Assembly (NCBI RefSeq): GCF_024256385.1
Contig: NZ_JAMLFW010000001.1
Location: forward strand, 372,001-436,000
Direction: 5' to 3'
Source: Anatilimnocola floriformis
GTDB lineage: Bacteria; Planctomycetota; Planctomycetia; Pirellulales; Pirellulaceae
DNA: 64,000 nucleotides
In this document: positions 9,035 through 17,406 of the stretch, piece after piece
Position numbering within the stretch: the first letter of the stretch is position 1
How the letters are laid out: every line of letters begins with the position of its first letter
Notes under the pieces: generated by a model
What the model was told of the DNA's origin: nothing
The model's input: only the letters and a program-made list of their open reading frames with translations
Database searches by the model: none
Position numbers and translations under genes: made by a program

Positions 9035-9130
9035 GGGACGGCGAGGCTCCCGCCGAGCCGCGCCGGTCGAAGGCAGCGCCAACGGCCAGTGCCTGCCACC
9101 GCGGCGGCTCGGCGGGAGCCTCGCCCTCCC
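9035..9130. repeat. Paired inverted repeat (27-bp arms) between uap-like gene and manC
   Basis: The left arm 9035-9061 and right arm 9104-9130 are reverse complements with one mismatch; the inner 22 bases (ggcgaggctcccgccgagcc core) match perfectly, with a 42-base loop. It could fold into a very stable hairpin between two co-oriented genes and so reduce read-through, or it may simply be a dispersed REPIN-like element. Confidence 0.85.
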
Positions 9131-9173
9131 AGTAACGGGGTTGCCCGCGCCCGGAGTTATCGTAGCGAATCTG

Positions 9174-10631
9174 TTACGATGCGGGTCCGTTGGGAGTGAA
9201 ATACGTCGCTTGAGTAACGCTGGTTCCCGGTGGCAACTTCGCGGCGAGTTCATCCGCCGAGGTGGCGAACAGCGGATTAATCTCCACCGGCACGTCGTCC
9301 GCAATCTGCACACCAGCGGCCCGCAGCCAACGGCGATGGAGCGCCTGAATCGCTTGTTTGGCAAGGCGCGGATTGTCGGTCGCTTCGGCATCGGAGTTTT
9401 TCACCGGCGCGAAAGCGAGCGCCGGATCGGCTTCGACGACGAGGGCCCGCTCGGCGACTTGCAGCAGATCGAAAATGAAACGCTCGAAGCGAAACGCATT
9501 TGGCTTGTAGGCTTCGATTCGCTCACCGCGCTCGTTGAGGTGCGGCGTCTTTTTGTGAGCAATGTGAAACGGCAACGCATCGGCCTGGCTGGCGGCTCGT
9601 TCGAGCAACTCGCGGTCGAAGACATGCACGGCCAGGCTGCCGGCCCAGAATTTCAACGAACCATCCGGCAATGTTTCCTGAGCATTCGCTTCCGGCAGAT
9701 CGCTGTATTCGATCATCTGCACTTTGTTGTCAGCCGATACGAGCACGCCGACACGTTCGGATGGCCGGCGTTTCTTCACAACCTGCGTGGTCAGCTCCGA
9801 CCGCGAAAGCATGTGGCTGCCGAGCAGGAGCGGATCGCAGACTTGCAGCAGCGGATTATCGATTTGGCCGTAGAACAACAAGTCGATGCCGCGCTCGCGG
9901 CAATCGGCCAGGCAACCGCTCTTTTCAAACGCTCGTAGCATTCCGCCGTGGCCATCGGGCGCGAGAACGAGTTCTCCCTTCGACGCCAACAGAATTTTGT
10001 TCCAACCATCATCCACGGCGAACATCGACGACTGGCTGAAAAACTTCACGTCTTCCTTCGGCAGCCCGAAGTAATTGTGAGCAGTGAGAAACTCGCGAGT
10101 CTGCACATCAGTGGCCGAACTCGTCATCACATATAGCGGAATCGCCGTTTGATACTTCTTTCGCACCGCGAGGAGCGATTCGATCAGCACTTGAAAGAGC
10201 GGCCGCTGCGACAAGGGCCCGATCGGGAACATTCCCTTCGGCCCATCACAGCCGAGTCGCGTTCCCAAGCCACCGGCAACCAGGATCATGCCGACTTTGT
10301 GTTCACGCAGTAGTTGCTCACCGCGCTGCACGGCAGCTTCGGTCGAAAAATCAACGCCGCTGCCATCGAGTCGCAGCGCCGGCGGCGAACTGGCTCGCGC
10401 CGCGAGCGCCGCCCAGTGAGCGCGATGATCGGCGACTCTGCCGGGCTCGGTGGCGCCGAATTGTTTCTTCAACGCGGCAAACAATTCGAGATCGAGATTC
10501 TCGATCTGGGCCGCGAGTCGCTCGCGCTCGGCAGGCGTCAGTTCGTCCCAGTGTTGCAGCAGGTGCTGCTGACCGGCGGATTCCAATTTGCGTGAAAGTT
10601 GCTCGTGAGTTGCGTGCCGATCGACCATCAT
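9174..10631 (-). CDS. UDP-N-acetylglucosamine / UDP-sugar pyrophosphorylase, eukaryotic-type
   Basis: The 485-residue protein belongs to the UDPGP family and looks most like eukaryotic UAP/AGX enzymes, which make UDP-HexNAc from UTP and the sugar-1-phosphate. Motifs: LVAGGLGTRLGCDGPKGMFPIG (nucleotide loop G120-G127), YVMTSSATD, VKFFSQ, LAPDGHGGM, FYGQIDNPLL, KFWAGSLAVHVFD, PHLNERGE, NAFRFERFIFD and FAPVKNSDA. It differs from bacterial GlmU, which is a trimer with a hexapeptide domain. GAGG lies just before the ATG. A 38-residue membrane protein gene ends 4 bases upstream, so the two are probably co-transcribed. Glucose-1-phosphate specificity cannot be excluded. Confidence 0.9.
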   Translation of the reverse strand: MMVDRHATHEQLSRKLESAGQQHLLQHWDELTPAERERLAAQIENLDLELFAALKKQFGATEPGRVADHRAHWAALAARASSPPALRLDGSGVDFSTEAAVQRGEQLLREHKVGMILVAGGLGTRLGCDGPKGMFPIGPLSQRPLFQVLIESLLAVRKKYQTAIPLYVMTSSATDVQTREFLTAHNYFGLPKEDVKFFSQSSMFAVDDGWNKILLASKGELVLAPDGHGGMLRAFEKSGCLADCRERGIDLLFYGQIDNPLLQVCDPLLLGSHMLSRSELTTQVVKKRRPSERVGVLVSADNKVQMIEYSDLPEANAQETLPDGSLKFWAGSLAVHVFDRELLERAASQADALPFHIAHKKTPHLNERGERIEAYKPNAFRFERFIFDLLQVAERALVVEADPALAFAPVKNSDAEATDNPRLAKQAIQALHRRWLRAAGVQIADDVPVEINPLFATSADELAAKLPPGTSVTQATYFTPNGPAS

Positions 10632-10635
10632 TGCC

Positions 10636-10752
10636 TCAAAAAAACCAGCCCTGGACCCAGGCGTATGCCAGCCAGCTAAGGAGCGGAAACAGCACGAAGA
10701 TGGCCCCGTACGTGAAAATCGTCGTCCAAATGTGTCGCGGCCAGCGTGCCAT
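10636..10752 (-). CDS. 38-residue small membrane protein
   Basis: On the minus strand an ATG at 10752 opens a 39-codon frame (stop TGA at 10636-10638). The product starts MARWPRHIWTTIFTYGAIF and ends AYAWVQGWFF. It has a basic N-terminus, one hydrophobic helix (about residues 11-30) and five tryptophans. CGGAG lies about 10 bases upstream of the ATG. The stop is followed after 4 bases by the ATG of the UDP-sugar pyrophosphorylase, which suggests translational coupling. The function is unknown; a membrane anchor or regulator for the neighbouring enzyme is possible. The tight spacing and helix composition favour a real gene, but conservation was not tested. Confidence 0.55.
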   Translation of the reverse strand: MARWPRHIWTTIFTYGAIFVLFPLLSWLAYAWVQGWFF

Positions 10753-10837
10753 GCTGCAAAACTCCGAACCTGCGTCGCAAATCTCTTGCCATAATAGAGA
10801 GTACTCGAAAAATGAGAAACCGGGTCAGGAGACAGCT

Positions 10838-11845
10838 ATGTCGCTCCGCACGCTCTTCGGAATGTTTACGCTTCTGCTCGCGACAGCCATTGTCGTTACG
10901 CGATCTGCTCGCAGTGAGGAGGACAAACCGCAAATCGCGGAGCTCGAACTCACCGCGAACTCGAAGCTGATTTTCGCCGACGAAAAGGCAGGTCGTGAAA
11001 TACTGACAGCCGACGACGATTTTTCGCGGCGGCTGAGTCGCTTCGATCTGCAATCGCGATTGAAATCCGATCGCGAAGTGACGCGCGACGATTGGCGCAA
11101 ACAAATCGCCGAGCAAGTCACGGCTTGGCCGGCGGAAGAAAAGGAACGAATCAAAAAAGCGGTCGACTCGCTGCGGCCGAAGCTCGCTGCCTTTCGGTTG
11201 CCGTTGCCGAAAGCGGTGCTGCTGATCCGCACGACCGGTCAGGAAGAAGCGGAAGCGGCTTACACGCGGGCCAACGCAATCGCGCTCCCCGCCGCGAAGT
11301 TGCGGCATCCTCAGGGAGCGCTCGAAGCACTCCTAGCGCACGAACTCTTTCACGTGATGAGCCGTCACGACGCCACCGTGCGGGCCGCGCTTTACAAGAT
11401 CGTCGGCTTTTCGCTCGGCGACGAAGTTCAACTGCCGAAGTCGCTCGATGATCGGCGCATCACCAACCCCGACGCGCCGAAAGTCGATTGCTACATCACG
11501 CTGAAGAACGACAATCAAGAAGTGACCGCCGTGCCGCTGCTCTACGCGACGCCCGAGCAGTACGTCGCCAAAACGGGCCGGCAGTTTTTCGATTACATCA
11601 CGTTTCGCCTGCTCGTGGTCGACAAGGTGAACGGCAAATGGCAGCCGCGGATGAAAGATCAACAGCCTGTGGTGCTCGATCCGAAGAAGGTCGAGCATTT
11701 TTACGATCAGGTCGGGAAGAATACGACTTACATCTGGCATCCCGATGAGATTCTCGCCGACAACTTTGTGCACCTCGTCAACAAGCGGCAAAAGCTCGAG
11801 ACGCCGCGAGTGACCGAAGCGATGGCAGAAGTGTTGAAACCGTAA
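10838..11845 (+). CDS. Secreted zincin-like metallopeptidase
   Basis: The 335-residue protein starts with a signal peptide (MSLRTLFGMFTLLLATAIVV, cleavage near residues 25-27). A HELFH motif at residues 168-172 (LLAHELFHVMSRHD) is the zinc-binding HExxH, and HPDEILADNF near residue 304 may supply the third ligand (Glu304), as in gluzincins. It would act outside the cytoplasmic membrane; its substrate is unknown. AGGAG lies 7 bases before the ATG; the longer open frame upstream crosses the divergent small gene and is rejected. The family was not identified by name. Confidence 0.8.
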   Translation: MSLRTLFGMFTLLLATAIVVTRSARSEEDKPQIAELELTANSKLIFADEKAGREILTADDDFSRRLSRFDLQSRLKSDREVTRDDWRKQIAEQVTAWPAEEKERIKKAVDSLRPKLAAFRLPLPKAVLLIRTTGQEEAEAAYTRANAIALPAAKLRHPQGALEALLAHELFHVMSRHDATVRAALYKIVGFSLGDEVQLPKSLDDRRITNPDAPKVDCYITLKNDNQEVTAVPLLYATPEQYVAKTGRQFFDYITFRLLVVDKVNGKWQPRMKDQQPVVLDPKKVEHFYDQVGKNTTYIWHPDEILADNFVHLVNKRQKLETPRVTEAMAEVLKP

Positions 11846-11948
11846 AGTTGAAGAGCACGCACGTATTAAGTGGCTCTTGCTGTAAGAATACCGCCCCGCG
11901 CCGGTATATCCTCCGTCCAGTTTTCTTTGTTGTTTGGGAGGAAAGATC

Positions 11949-12647
11949 ATGTTGCGAATTCGCCATGCTGCCGATCGGGGGCACTTCAATCACGGTTGGC
12001 TCGATACTTTTCACACGTTTTCGTTCAGCGAATATTACGATCCTGCCCACACGCAGTTTCGTTCGCTGCGGGTGATGAATGAGGATCGCGTTGCGGCTGG
12101 CCAGGGCTTTGGCATGCATGGCCATCGCGACATGGAGATCCTCACGTTTGTCCTCCGCGGTGCGCTGCAGCACAAAGACAGTCTGGGGAACGGCGAAGTT
12201 CTTCGGCCTGGCGAAGTGCAACAGATGACTGCCGGTTCGGGCATTCGGCATAGCGAGTTCAATCCGTCCGATTCGGAAGAGGTTCACCTGTATCAGGTGT
12301 GGCTGCTGCCGGAAAAGAACGGGCTGCCACCAGGCTATGCTCAGAAGAAGTTCGACGAGGCAGGGCGCGACAATCAGTGGCAAACCTCGGCGTCGCACGA
12401 CGGCCGCGATGGTTCGCTCGTTATCCACCAGGATGCGACGATCTCGCGGGCTTCGCTGGCGACGGGCAAGTCACTTGATTACGCGCTCGATCCGCGCCGG
12501 CATGCCTGGCTGCAGATCCTGGCGGGCGATGTGACGGTCGCAGGTAATCACCTGCATGCAGGTGACGGCCTTGCGGTGAGCGACGAAGCGGCGCTGACGG
12601 TGCAAGCCGACAGCAATGCGGATCTGTTGCTGTTCGACATGGCGTGA
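11949..12647 (+). CDS. Pirin family protein
   Basis: This 232-residue bicupin has the pirin signature: FNHGWLDTFHTFSFSEYYDP, FGMHGHRDMEILTFVLRGALQHKDSLGN, LRPGEVQQMTAGSGIRHSEFNPS and LYQVWLLP. The His residues HGH and QH with the later Glu form the metal site of the N-terminal cupin. Homologues include E. coli YhaK and quercetin dioxygenase-type pirins, but the physiological substrate is usually unknown. The ATG (MLRIRHAADRG) follows GGGAGGAAAG, a strong ribosome site, so the frame's five earlier codons are not used. Confidence 0.92.
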   Translation: MLRIRHAADRGHFNHGWLDTFHTFSFSEYYDPAHTQFRSLRVMNEDRVAAGQGFGMHGHRDMEILTFVLRGALQHKDSLGNGEVLRPGEVQQMTAGSGIRHSEFNPSDSEEVHLYQVWLLPEKNGLPPGYAQKKFDEAGRDNQWQTSASHDGRDGSLVIHQDATISRASLATGKSLDYALDPRRHAWLQILAGDVTVAGNHLHAGDGLAVSDEAALTVQADSNADLLLFDMA

Positions 12648-12667
12648 GTCGAAGGGTTGCGTCGGTC

Positions 12668-12783
12668 GTAGGCCGGACGATTGGTCCGGCCTGGGGCTTT
12701 AGAACGACTCGCTAGTAATTGCCGATTGCAATTTGAATCGCCTTGGTACCCGATTCTTGGACGGACCAATGGTCCGATCTTAC
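12668..12783. repeat. REPIN-like paired inverted repeat (GTAGGCCGGAC type)
   Basis: The left half holds a perfect hairpin, aggccggac-gattg-gtccggcct. The right half holds ggacggaccaatggtccgat and ends cttac, an approximate reverse complement of the left half (gtaggccggac...attggtccg). The remaining bases of the 340-base gap between pirin and the TPR lipoprotein show no gene. Confidence 0.65.
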
Positions 12784-12987
12784 TAGTTGCGAGTTAGAAC
12801 CCGCATTTTCGCTAGCAATGCAGGTGATTCACCCCGGCACGTTGCACAAAGTCGGAACGTTCGACTTTAGCGAATGAACTCGCCGCGACGATGACACGTA
12901 TGGAACGCGCGGTCCGCTGCGCACTCTTCGTATCCGCAGCATTCCGACATGCTTGCACGCCGGAACGCACGCACAAGGAGGTGCCCC

Positions 12988-14175
12988 ATGAAGGTTCATC
13001 TGATCAACGTTCATTCCCTGCGGTTTGCTGCCGTGGCGGTGCTGGCGTGTTCCTTGATGACCGGCTGCAAATCCCCTTGGGGTTGGTGGGGCAGCGGCAG
13101 CAGCAACTCGATGTACGGCAGCGCGACGCCGGACGTGAGCAAGCAAAAATACGACGGCTTGTCGCAAGACTTCTCGGGTGGCGGCGGCAGCGCTTATAAG
13201 GCGCCCGGCGCGGCCAGCGAGAACGCCGTGACTTCGACCTGGAAGAAATCAACGGCTGCCGTTGGCTCCGCCTTCGCCTGGCAGAGCAAAACGGAAAAGC
13301 CCGACGATCCCACGTCGCTCGATAGCAAACCAAAGACGATGGGCCCCGATGTCTTTATCGCGGCCGGTCGGATGTACGAAACTCAAGGCAAGTTCCCTGA
13401 AGCGCTCGGCCAGTACGAAAAGGCCCTCAAAGCCAAGCCGAACGATCTGGCTTCGCTGGTGAGCATCGCCCGCTTGCACGATCGCCAGGGAAATTTCCCG
13501 AAGGCCATCGAAGCCTATAACAAGGCCGCTGCGGCTCATCCGACCAGCGCGCTCGTGCAGAACGACATCGGCCTGTGCTACGCTCGCAACAAAGACAACA
13601 AGCAAGCGGCCACCGCGCTGCTGCACGCCTGCAATCTCGCGCCGAAGAATCCCAAGTATCGCAACAACCTGGCCACGATCCTGGTGGAAAACGGCCAAAC
13701 CGAAGAAGCGTTGCGTCACCTGCAAGCTCTCAATTCGCCCGGCCGCGCGCACTACAACCTGGCCTTCATGTTGACCGCTCGCGGCAAGCAAGCCGAAGCG
13801 GCGCAGCAGCTGCAACTCGCGCTGCAAGCCGAACCTCAGCTGGGTGAAGCTCGCGAGCTCCTCGCACAAGTGACCGGCCAGCAACGGCAAATGCAGCAAC
13901 CGCAATATCCACAGATGGCTGCCGTGCCGCAACACGGCCCGGTGTCGACGTTCCAAGCCAGCCCGCCGCAACGTACCAACGTGCCGCAGGGCAATGTGTT
14001 CCAACCGGTTTCGCAAACGTCGACGGGCCCGGTAGAAATCGTCTTTCCAACGGCACCAGCCAATGGTCAGCAGCCGGCCGCGCCACAAGTAACCATTCCG
14101 GCGAGCACAGAAGAGACGACCTTCAAGATCGGCGACGATGAATCGCCGCAGTTGCTGCCGCCCGTTCGCGAATAG
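12988..14175 (+). CDS. TPR-repeat lipoprotein
   Basis: The 395-residue protein begins with a lipoprotein signal peptide ending in the lipobox LMTGC (Cys at about residue 28), so it should be lipid-anchored. A Gly/Ser-rich linker follows. TPR units run through about residues 115-290: FIAAGRMYETQGKFPEALGQYEKALKAKP, then LVSIARLHDRQGNFPKAIEAYNKAAAAHP and several more. The C-terminal 100 residues are Gln/Pro-rich and disordered. TPR arrays bind partner proteins, so a scaffold role at the cell envelope is likely. AGGAGG 6 bases before the ATG fixes the start. Confidence 0.9.
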   Translation: MKVHLINVHSLRFAAVAVLACSLMTGCKSPWGWWGSGSSNSMYGSATPDVSKQKYDGLSQDFSGGGGSAYKAPGAASENAVTSTWKKSTAAVGSAFAWQSKTEKPDDPTSLDSKPKTMGPDVFIAAGRMYETQGKFPEALGQYEKALKAKPNDLASLVSIARLHDRQGNFPKAIEAYNKAAAAHPTSALVQNDIGLCYARNKDNKQAATALLHACNLAPKNPKYRNNLATILVENGQTEEALRHLQALNSPGRAHYNLAFMLTARGKQAEAAQQLQLALQAEPQLGEARELLAQVTGQQRQMQQPQYPQMAAVPQHGPVSTFQASPPQRTNVPQGNVFQPVSQTSTGPVEIVFPTAPANGQQPAAPQVTIPASTEETTFKIGDDESPQLLPPVRE

Positions 14176-14185
14176 TTGGCAGCAC

Positions 14186-15469
14186 TTAGAAGAGTTGCGG
14201 ACCGAATGTCGATCCGGTGCGGAAGTACGATTCTTCGAGAGTCATGCCCGGTTGCGGGTCGGTGATCCGCGCCGGCCCAAACACGGGACCATTCGATGTT
14301 GGCAGTTGCACGCTGACCACATCTTCGTCGATCGGGCCCAGAAAAACGGTGCCGTTGTCGTACACGCCTTGCGGCGCGAGATAATTCAGCCCGGGTAGAT
14401 TGGCCAATCGATTGAGATCGCTCATGCCGATCCAAGCCCTGCCGCCGCCATACTTCACCGAAGACCAGGTGACTTCGACGCCGCGCCGGATCAACCGGTC
14501 GATTACTTGGCCCATGCCAGGCTTATAGCTGAGCGCCACTTCGACTCGCCCTTGGGCATCGACGCGCCGCCTGACCGAGTCGCCAGGCACTCGAAATTCC
14601 AACGCTTGACCCGGCTGCGCTTCGCCGCGATCGAGTAGCTCTTGGTAGTAATTCAGAATAGGCAAAACTTCGAGCACGCGCGTGGTCATCGCAGGATCGC
14701 TGCGCCAATCGGCGGGAATATTGTCGACATCTTGATCAGTGCCTAGATCAATTGTCAGTTTGCCCGCCACGGCCAATCGGCCGATCTCGAAGGAGTTTTT
14801 CGAGCGGTAGGGCACTTCGATGTAGCTGTCGTCACCAGCGCCCATCTGCACGTGGGCATCGCCGCTCACTTTGGCATAGGGCGAGACTTGGTCGTCGCCA
14901 TCGCCGGTATCGATGAAGAGATCGCCGCGCACCGGAAGCGGCCGGAGGGGAATTTCTTGTATAGAAAAACCGACCGCCACAGATGATTCTTCGTTACCTA
15001 AGAGCACGATCTCGTCGTTGCCCCCACCGGTGCGGATCGACAGCCCAGCCTTCAGGCCTCCCTCGACCCTCACGACGTCGTCTCCATCACCGAGGTCGAT
15101 GTCGATGGCCGTGTAATCGTCGAAGTAGTAAACCCTGTTATTATCGATGCCTGCCCTGACCTGCAGGGTTGTCGGCATCGCTCCTAGGGAGTTGATGAAA
15201 TAATTCACGGAGCTACCGTAGATCGAAACCCAGTGATTCCCGGATCCGCCGCGAATGGTGATCACGCCGTTGATGTTCTCAACCGTGGCGTCTGCATAGG
15301 GGAACTGGACAGCGGCAGCGGTTGCCACGACCTCCTCTGCAGCGGCATCGACACGGCCCACGCGCTCGGGGCCGATGTCCTGAGGCAGCAGGCAATCGGC
15401 CAGAGTGGCCATCTGCTCGCGGCGTTCCAGTTGTTCTAAATGGCAACGAACAGTTTGCCGGGGTAACAT
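14186..15469 (-). CDS. Surface protein with planctomycete N-terminal motif and Gly/Asp repeats
   Basis: The N-terminus MLPRQTVRCHLEQLERREQMA matches the LExLExRxxL(A/S) motif found at the start of many planctomycete extracellular proteins (Planc_extracel type). Residues 95-250 contain RTX-like, probably calcium-binding stretches: IDLGDGDDVVRVEGG, IRTGGGNDEIVLLG, IDTGDGDDQV and MGAGDDSYIEV. The C-terminal 150 residues have no recognised domain. It is likely exported and cell-surface located. The open frame extends 66 codons further upstream, but the motif sets the start; the ribosome site is weak. It is divergent from the kinase at 15673. Confidence 0.75.
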   Translation of the reverse strand: MLPRQTVRCHLEQLERREQMATLADCLLPQDIGPERVGRVDAAAEEVVATAAAVQFPYADATVENINGVITIRGGSGNHWVSIYGSSVNYFINSLGAMPTTLQVRAGIDNNRVYYFDDYTAIDIDLGDGDDVVRVEGGLKAGLSIRTGGGNDEIVLLGNEESSVAVGFSIQEIPLRPLPVRGDLFIDTGDGDDQVSPYAKVSGDAHVQMGAGDDSYIEVPYRSKNSFEIGRLAVAGKLTIDLGTDQDVDNIPADWRSDPAMTTRVLEVLPILNYYQELLDRGEAQPGQALEFRVPGDSVRRRVDAQGRVEVALSYKPGMGQVIDRLIRRGVEVTWSSVKYGGGRAWIGMSDLNRLANLPGLNYLAPQGVYDNGTVFLGPIDEDVVSVQLPTSNGPVFGPARITDPQPGMTLEESYFRTGSTFGPQLF

Positions 15470-15672
15470 CACGCGACTCGGGAGAAGAGGCTGCGAGGCG
15501 AAAATTTCACAGGAGCATCCGGACAGTATTGTAATCTTGCAGTGCGACGCCTCAAGCAATTTGAATGACGCCCTACCACGATTCAGCGAAAAATCACGCC
15601 GAAAAATCATTGACGAGTTAGTTCCTGAGGCGGGATTGCGGCAGCGCTGCCCGTAACCGCGCGTCATCGGGT

Positions 15673-17388
15673 ATGATGAGTGGACCCCTTTACCACTCTG
15701 GTATTCGCATCCGTGAGTCCGAATCCGTGAGTTCCGCGGCCCAGCCCGATCCTCGCCTGGCCATTAGCCCCGCCGACGTCACACTCGACGCGCCGTCGGA
15801 CCCTAGTTCCGTCAGCCAACTGGTTTGCCGCCTGCACCTGCGCGATGGCAATAGCACGGCCGTTCGCAGCGAAGTTTCGCACCTGCTCCGCTCGCGGCTG
15901 CGGTCGGCTTCGCTCATTATTTTTGCCGGGTTAGGACTCTTTTTGGTCTGGCACATTTTCTCGCTTGATCGGTTCGATCGGGCGATCTACGTGCTGAACT
16001 TTGCAGCGCACGTCGCCGCGACCTTCGTCATCGGAGGTATCGCTTATTTGCTCTGCTCGCACCGCGACTACTCGCTGTCGGAACTGCGCTGGATCGAGAT
16101 CCTGACGTTCTTCGTGCCGGCGTGCTTCTTCATGACGTTGCATTACAGCAAGACGACGTACTTGATCGAGAGCTACGGCCAGCATCCCGATGTGGCGGCC
16201 GCCTGGCTGTTGCCGATCTATATCTACGCGCTATTCATTCCCAATACGTGGCAGCGAGCCACGGTGTTCATCGGCATCCTAGCAGCCATTCCTGTCGCCC
16301 TGATTCTGCTCAGCGCAGCGACTCATCCGCTGAGCGCCGAGCTTCTCGTCGAGCAGTGGGACGTGATCGTCACGACCGTGTTAGTGATGTTCATCGCCGC
16401 GACGAGTGCGATTTGGGGTGTGCATACGATCAACACGCTCCGCACCGAGGTCTACCAAGCCAAGCAACTGGGGCAGTATCAACTGAAACAACTGATCGGC
16501 AGCGGCGGCATGGGCGAGGTTTATCTCGCCGAGCATCAGCTGATGAAACGGCCGTGCGCAATCAAAGTCATTCGCCCCGAGAAGGCCGGCGATCCCAAAG
16601 TCCTCGCCCGGTTCGAGCGCGAAGTGCAAGCCACCGCGCGACTGTCGCACTGGAACACGGTCGACATCTTCGACTACGGCCGGGCCGACGACGGCACGTT
16701 TTATTATGTGATGGAATACCTACCCGGCATGAACTTAAGCGAGTTGGTGCGGAAGTACGGTCCGCTACCGGCTGGTCGCGCGATATACCTCGTGCGACAA
16801 GCCTGCGATGCGTTGCAGGAAGCGCATGATTTGGGGCTGGTACATCGCGATATCAAACCGGCGAACATCTTTGCCGCCTCGCGCGGCGGTGTGTGCGATG
16901 TAGTGAAGCTGCTCGACTTCGGCTTGGCCAAACCATTGACCGAGATCGACACGGCGCATCTCACAGCCGAAGGAACGATCACCGGTTCGCCGTTGTTCAT
17001 GTCGCCGGAACAAGCGACCGGCGATGTCGAGCCCGATTCGCGCAGCGATGTCTACTCGCTGGGCGCGGTGCTGTTTTATCTCATCACCGGCAAGCCGCCG
17101 TTTGAAGACGACAAGCCCTTGAAGATCATGATCAAGCACGCGCACGATGCGCCGCCGCGGCCTACCGAGCTGCGGCCCGATCTCCCTGTCGATCTGGAAA
17201 ATGTAGTACTGAAGTGCCTGGAAAAGGCCTCGCATCGTCGTTATCAATCGGCCACCGAGTTGGCCGAGGCGCTGGAACAGTGTCTCGACGCAGCGAACTG
17301 GACGCGCGAAAGCGCCCGCCACTGGTGGCAAGGAATCGGCCAGCCGTTTGATGTGCCCGAGTTGAATCCCCGGGCGATGGCAGGTTGA
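15673..17388 (+). CDS. Membrane Ser/Thr protein kinase (N-terminal multi-pass domain)
   Basis: Residues 75-250 form about six transmembrane helices, an unusual position because most bacterial kinases put the kinase first. The C-terminal kinase (about 268-540) is complete: LIGSGGMGEVYLAEH glycine loop, CAIK Lys298, HRDIKPANIF (391-400), DFGLAKPL (Asp about 415) and GSPLFMSPEQA activation segment. It should phosphorylate cytoplasmic proteins in response to a signal sensed by the membrane part. The stop is 18 bases before the signal peptidase gene start, so the two probably share a transcript. Confidence 0.92.
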   Translation: MMSGPLYHSGIRIRESESVSSAAQPDPRLAISPADVTLDAPSDPSSVSQLVCRLHLRDGNSTAVRSEVSHLLRSRLRSASLIIFAGLGLFLVWHIFSLDRFDRAIYVLNFAAHVAATFVIGGIAYLLCSHRDYSLSELRWIEILTFFVPACFFMTLHYSKTTYLIESYGQHPDVAAAWLLPIYIYALFIPNTWQRATVFIGILAAIPVALILLSAATHPLSAELLVEQWDVIVTTVLVMFIAATSAIWGVHTINTLRTEVYQAKQLGQYQLKQLIGSGGMGEVYLAEHQLMKRPCAIKVIRPEKAGDPKVLARFEREVQATARLSHWNTVDIFDYGRADDGTFYYVMEYLPGMNLSELVRKYGPLPAGRAIYLVRQACDALQEAHDLGLVHRDIKPANIFAASRGGVCDVVKLLDFGLAKPLTEIDTAHLTAEGTITGSPLFMSPEQATGDVEPDSRSDVYSLGAVLFYLITGKPPFEDDKPLKIMIKHAHDAPPRPTELRPDLPVDLENVVLKCLEKASHRRYQSATELAEALEQCLDAANWTRESARHWWQGIGQPFDVPELNPRAMAG

Positions 17389-17406
17389 TTTTTCTCTAAA
17401 GAGCAC

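Noticed and set aside
7934-9391. Longer start for mannose-1-phosphate guanylyltransferase
   Set aside because: The extra 127 codons overlap the inverted repeat at 9035-9130 and the end of the neighbouring gene and have no protein features.
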